The notes beneath the pieces are model-generated. The model made no database searches. It saw nothing but the letters and a program-made list of their open reading frames with translations, and was not told where the DNA came from. From Desulfatiglans sp. (GTDB taxonomy: Bacteria; Desulfobacterota; DSM-4660; Desulfatiglandales; HGW-15), in the NCBI GenBank assembly GCA_012513605.1, contig JAAZBV010000155.1, forward strand, positions 1 through 64,000: a stretch of 64,000 bases of DNA, written 5' to 3'. Of this stretch, positions 62,671 through 64,000 are shown piece after piece. A program made the translations under genes and the position numbers. The first letter of the stretch is position 1, and each line of letters begins with the position of its first letter.

Positions 62671-62771
62671 TAGTTTTCTGGAAGTTGGGTGGAAAATTTC
62701 GGGTATTGGCCGATATTGATTACATTAAAAAAAAAGGAGTTAACAAGATATGTTAACCCCTTGAATTTTCT

Positions 62772-62847
62772 TGGTAGTCCCAACGGGACTCGAACCCGTG
62801 TCTCCGCCGTGAGAGGGCGATATCCTAGACCGCTAGACGATGGGACC
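62772..62847 (-). tRNA. tRNA-Glu (CTC)
   Basis: The minus strand folds as a 76-nt tRNA: acceptor GGTCCCA / TGGGACT, D arm GTCTAGCGGTCTAGGAT, anticodon loop CCTCTCA with CTC at 34-36, T arm ACGGGTTCGAGTCCCGT, and encoded CCA. Identity elements match bacterial tRNA-Glu. Confidence 0.95.
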
Positions 62848-62856
62848 ATAAAAATA

Positions 62857-62888
62857 AGCTGTCAGCATTCAGCTTTCAGCGATCAGCT
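62857..62888. repeat. AGCTTTCAGC word repeat between tRNA genes
   Basis: AGCTGTCAGCATTCAGCTTT then CAGCGATCAGCT is a period-7/8 imperfect repeat placed just upstream of tRNA-Glu. It is a fourth word family of the same style as those near purE, argC and carB. Confidence 0.6.
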
Positions 62889-62932
62889 AAGATAATCACA
62901 TCTGAATAATTCTTGCTGATGAAAACCTTTTT

Positions 62933-63006
62933 TGGCTGGGGGACAAGGACTCGAACCTTGGATAATGGGGCCAGAACCCATCGTATTGCCGCTATACTAT
63001 CCCCCA
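62933..63006 (-). tRNA. tRNA-Gln (CTG)
   Basis: A 74-nt tRNA on the minus strand: acceptor TGGGGGA / TCCCCCA, discriminator G, encoded CCA, anticodon arm ATGGG-TTCTGGC-CCCAT with CTG at 34-36, T arm CAAGGTTCGAGTCCTTG. It lies 85 bp upstream of tRNA-Glu in the same direction, and the two may be co-transcribed. Confidence 0.95.
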
Positions 63007-63126
63007 GCAGGAAAGCATGGAATTTAGCAATTTCTGTAGGAAAGTCAAGGGAAAAAACCGGCTTTAAAATTTTGTTAAATGTGATGATTCAGTCATTTGG
63101 GTGACGAATTACAGGCATTTTTTACA

Positions 63127-63154
63127 GTAGGGGCGAAAAATTTTTCGCCCCTAC
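63127..63154. repeat. GTAGGGGCGAAAAA palindrome, copy 2
   Basis: A perfect 28-nt palindrome, GTAGGGGCGAAAAA plus its complement. It matches 10602-10630. It overlaps the end of hypB: the hypB stop codon TAG is formed by the palindrome itself. It probably acts as the hyp operon terminator as well. Confidence 0.8.
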
Positions 63155-63813
63155 AAGGCTACCTTTTTCCCCTTCACCCTCTCCTTCAGCCACGTAAACC
63201 ATGCATCAAGCCCTTCACCGGTTTTGCAGGAGACAGGGAAGATTACAATATCCGGGTTGATTTTAAGCGCATCCTCTCTGATTTTTTCCATACTGCAATC
63301 AACATATGGAAGGAGATCGATTTTATTTACTAGCAATACCTTTGATTCATGGAACATGAGTGGATATTTGCCCGGTTTATCATCCCCCTCTGTAACGCTT
63401 AATATCATCGCCTTGAAATCCTCGCCAATCTTGAACTCTGCCGGGCAGACGAGGTTACCCACATTTTCAACCACTAAAAGATCAAGCTCTGTAAAATTGA
63501 ATTCATTAAAGGTGTCCCTAATCATGTTGCCGTCCAGGTGGCATGCACCTTTTGTATTTATCTGTACAGCAGGCACCCCTTTTGCGGATATCCTTTCTGC
63601 GTCACGGGTTGTTTCTATATCACCCTCTATCACGCCTATACGAATATCATCCTTTAATGAATCTATTGTCTTTTCCAGAAGTGTTGTTTTACCAGCACCT
63701 GGGCTGCTCATAAGGTTGATAACAAGCACACTGTTTTCATTAAATATCTCTCTATTCTGTTCTGCTATCCGGTCATTTGCCTCAAGAATATTTCTCACTA
63801 CAGAAATTTTCAT
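63151..63813 (-). CDS. hypB: Hydrogenase nickel-incorporation GTPase HypB
   Basis: A 220-residue GTPase that delivers nickel to [NiFe]-hydrogenase with HypA. Walker A is LMSSPGAGKTTLLEKTI, switch region IGVIEGDIETTRDAERI, metal-site residues in INTKGACHLDG (Cys, His), VVENVGNLVCPAEFKIGE, and G4 LLVNKIDLLPY. It lacks the N-terminal His-rich or CxxCGC nickel-storage segment. It lies downstream of hypA with 19 bp between. It implies the genome encodes a [NiFe]-hydrogenase outside the window. Confidence 0.96.
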   Translation of the reverse strand: MKISVVRNILEANDRIAEQNREIFNENSVLVINLMSSPGAGKTTLLEKTIDSLKDDIRIGVIEGDIETTRDAERISAKGVPAVQINTKGACHLDGNMIRDTFNEFNFTELDLLVVENVGNLVCPAEFKIGEDFKAMILSVTEGDDKPGKYPLMFHESKVLLVNKIDLLPYVDCSMEKIREDALKINPDIVIFPVSCKTGEGLDAWFTWLKERVKGKKVAL

Positions 63814-63832
63814 TTTTAGTTAGCCCTCCTTT

Positions 63833-64000
63833 TTACTCCACTTCAAGTTCAACAATACTCATCTCCCTGCCAGAAACAATCTCTATATCACTTACGCCGC
63901 AATCAGGGCATGAAAATCTGTAATCAATTACCTTAAACCCCTTTTTACATTTGCGGCAAAAGCCTGTAAGAGGAGATATATCAATATTAAGCACTGCCCC
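63833..64000 (-). CDS. hypA: Hydrogenase nickel chaperone HypA, N terminus outside window
   Basis: The last 56 residues of HypA are present: the zinc-binding domain with two CxxC pairs (GFCRKCKKGFKV and FSCPDCGVSDIEI) and the typical end REMSIVELEVE. The start lies beyond 64000. It is followed by hypB with an AAGGAGG site in the gap, so the genes form a hyp operon continuing to the right. Confidence 0.93.
   Translation of the reverse strand, partial: GAVLNIDISPLTGFCRKCKKGFKVIDYRFSCPDCGVSDIEIVSGREMSIVELEVE

Noticed and set aside
62386-62849. Minus-strand frames of 83 and 143 codons over the MGMT-like gene and tRNA-Glu
   Set aside because: They run through a tRNA gene and antisense to a clearly conserved alkyltransferase frame; they are shadows caused by the TGA interrupting the true gene.
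63224-63823. 199-codon plus-strand frame opposite hypB
   Set aside because: It is the antisense shadow of a fully conserved hypB gene, with Ser-rich low-complexity translation.

Overview
The window looks like a chromosomal segment of a low-to-mid GC anaerobic Desulfobacterota (former Deltaproteobacteria), probably a sulfate-reducer relative. This is inferred from gene content: a heterodisulfide-reductase-like flavoprotein/Fe-S pair, hydrogenase maturation genes hypB/hypA, sigma-54-type promoters, a cheD-containing chemotaxis operon, a probable selenoprotein, and many dispersed word-like intergenic repeats. No rRNA genes, CRISPR arrays, intact IS elements or prophage were seen. Two tRNA genes (Glu-CTC, Gln-CTG) lie near the right end.

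Layout. 1-9185 (+): a chemotaxis operon, cheA (cut by the window edge), cheW, an MCP, cheR, cheB, a small cluster gene with an in-frame TAG, cheD, and a Rec-PAS-histidine kinase. 9171-11336: tsaC-like and purE (-), then an Smr-domain gene (+). 11485-17466 (-): a complete YbhGFSR/CecR-like drug-efflux ABC operon (TetR, HlyD, two ATPases, two permeases). 17773-21523 (+): a YchF-like GTPase, argC, tatD and maf. 21568-26432: an accessory stretch with vapBC, a BrnT remnant, an ECF sigma/anti-sigma/lipoprotein unit, a zinc-finger protein with HNH-associated repeats, and a truncated four-helix-bundle gene behind a long hairpin. 26886-29596 (-): metK, panC and a deoxynucleoside kinase that appears to start at ATT. 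29854-30819: a lone RfaH/NusG-like gene and a TPR gene.

31234-39777 (-) is the most unusual multi-gene region. A lipoprotein, a protein fusing a cation-diffusion-facilitator transporter to an HflK-type SPFH domain, an HflC, a second HflK and an exported metallophosphoesterase form one apparent operon. A second, paralogous phosphoesterase gene lies just upstream. After a decayed DUF4258/YgiT toxin-antitoxin pair and an MFS gene come nitrogen and nucleotide genes: glnD, glnB and amtB (-, with a textbook sigma-54 promoter), then carB (+) followed by a PurF paralogue whose glutaminase residues are all replaced. 52666-57360 holds a Tat-exported cupin and the HdrA-MvhD / HdrCB-like electron-transfer pair. 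A GNAT (Eis-like) gene, polA and a second vapBC follow.

The best single find is at 62353-62670: a compact O6-alkylguanine-DNA alkyltransferase-like gene in which the catalytic cysteine codon of the PCHRV motif is TGA. The frame stays conserved on both sides, and a SECIS-like hairpin with a GGTC loop begins 13 nt after the TGA. This is a strong candidate selenocysteine-containing MGMT.
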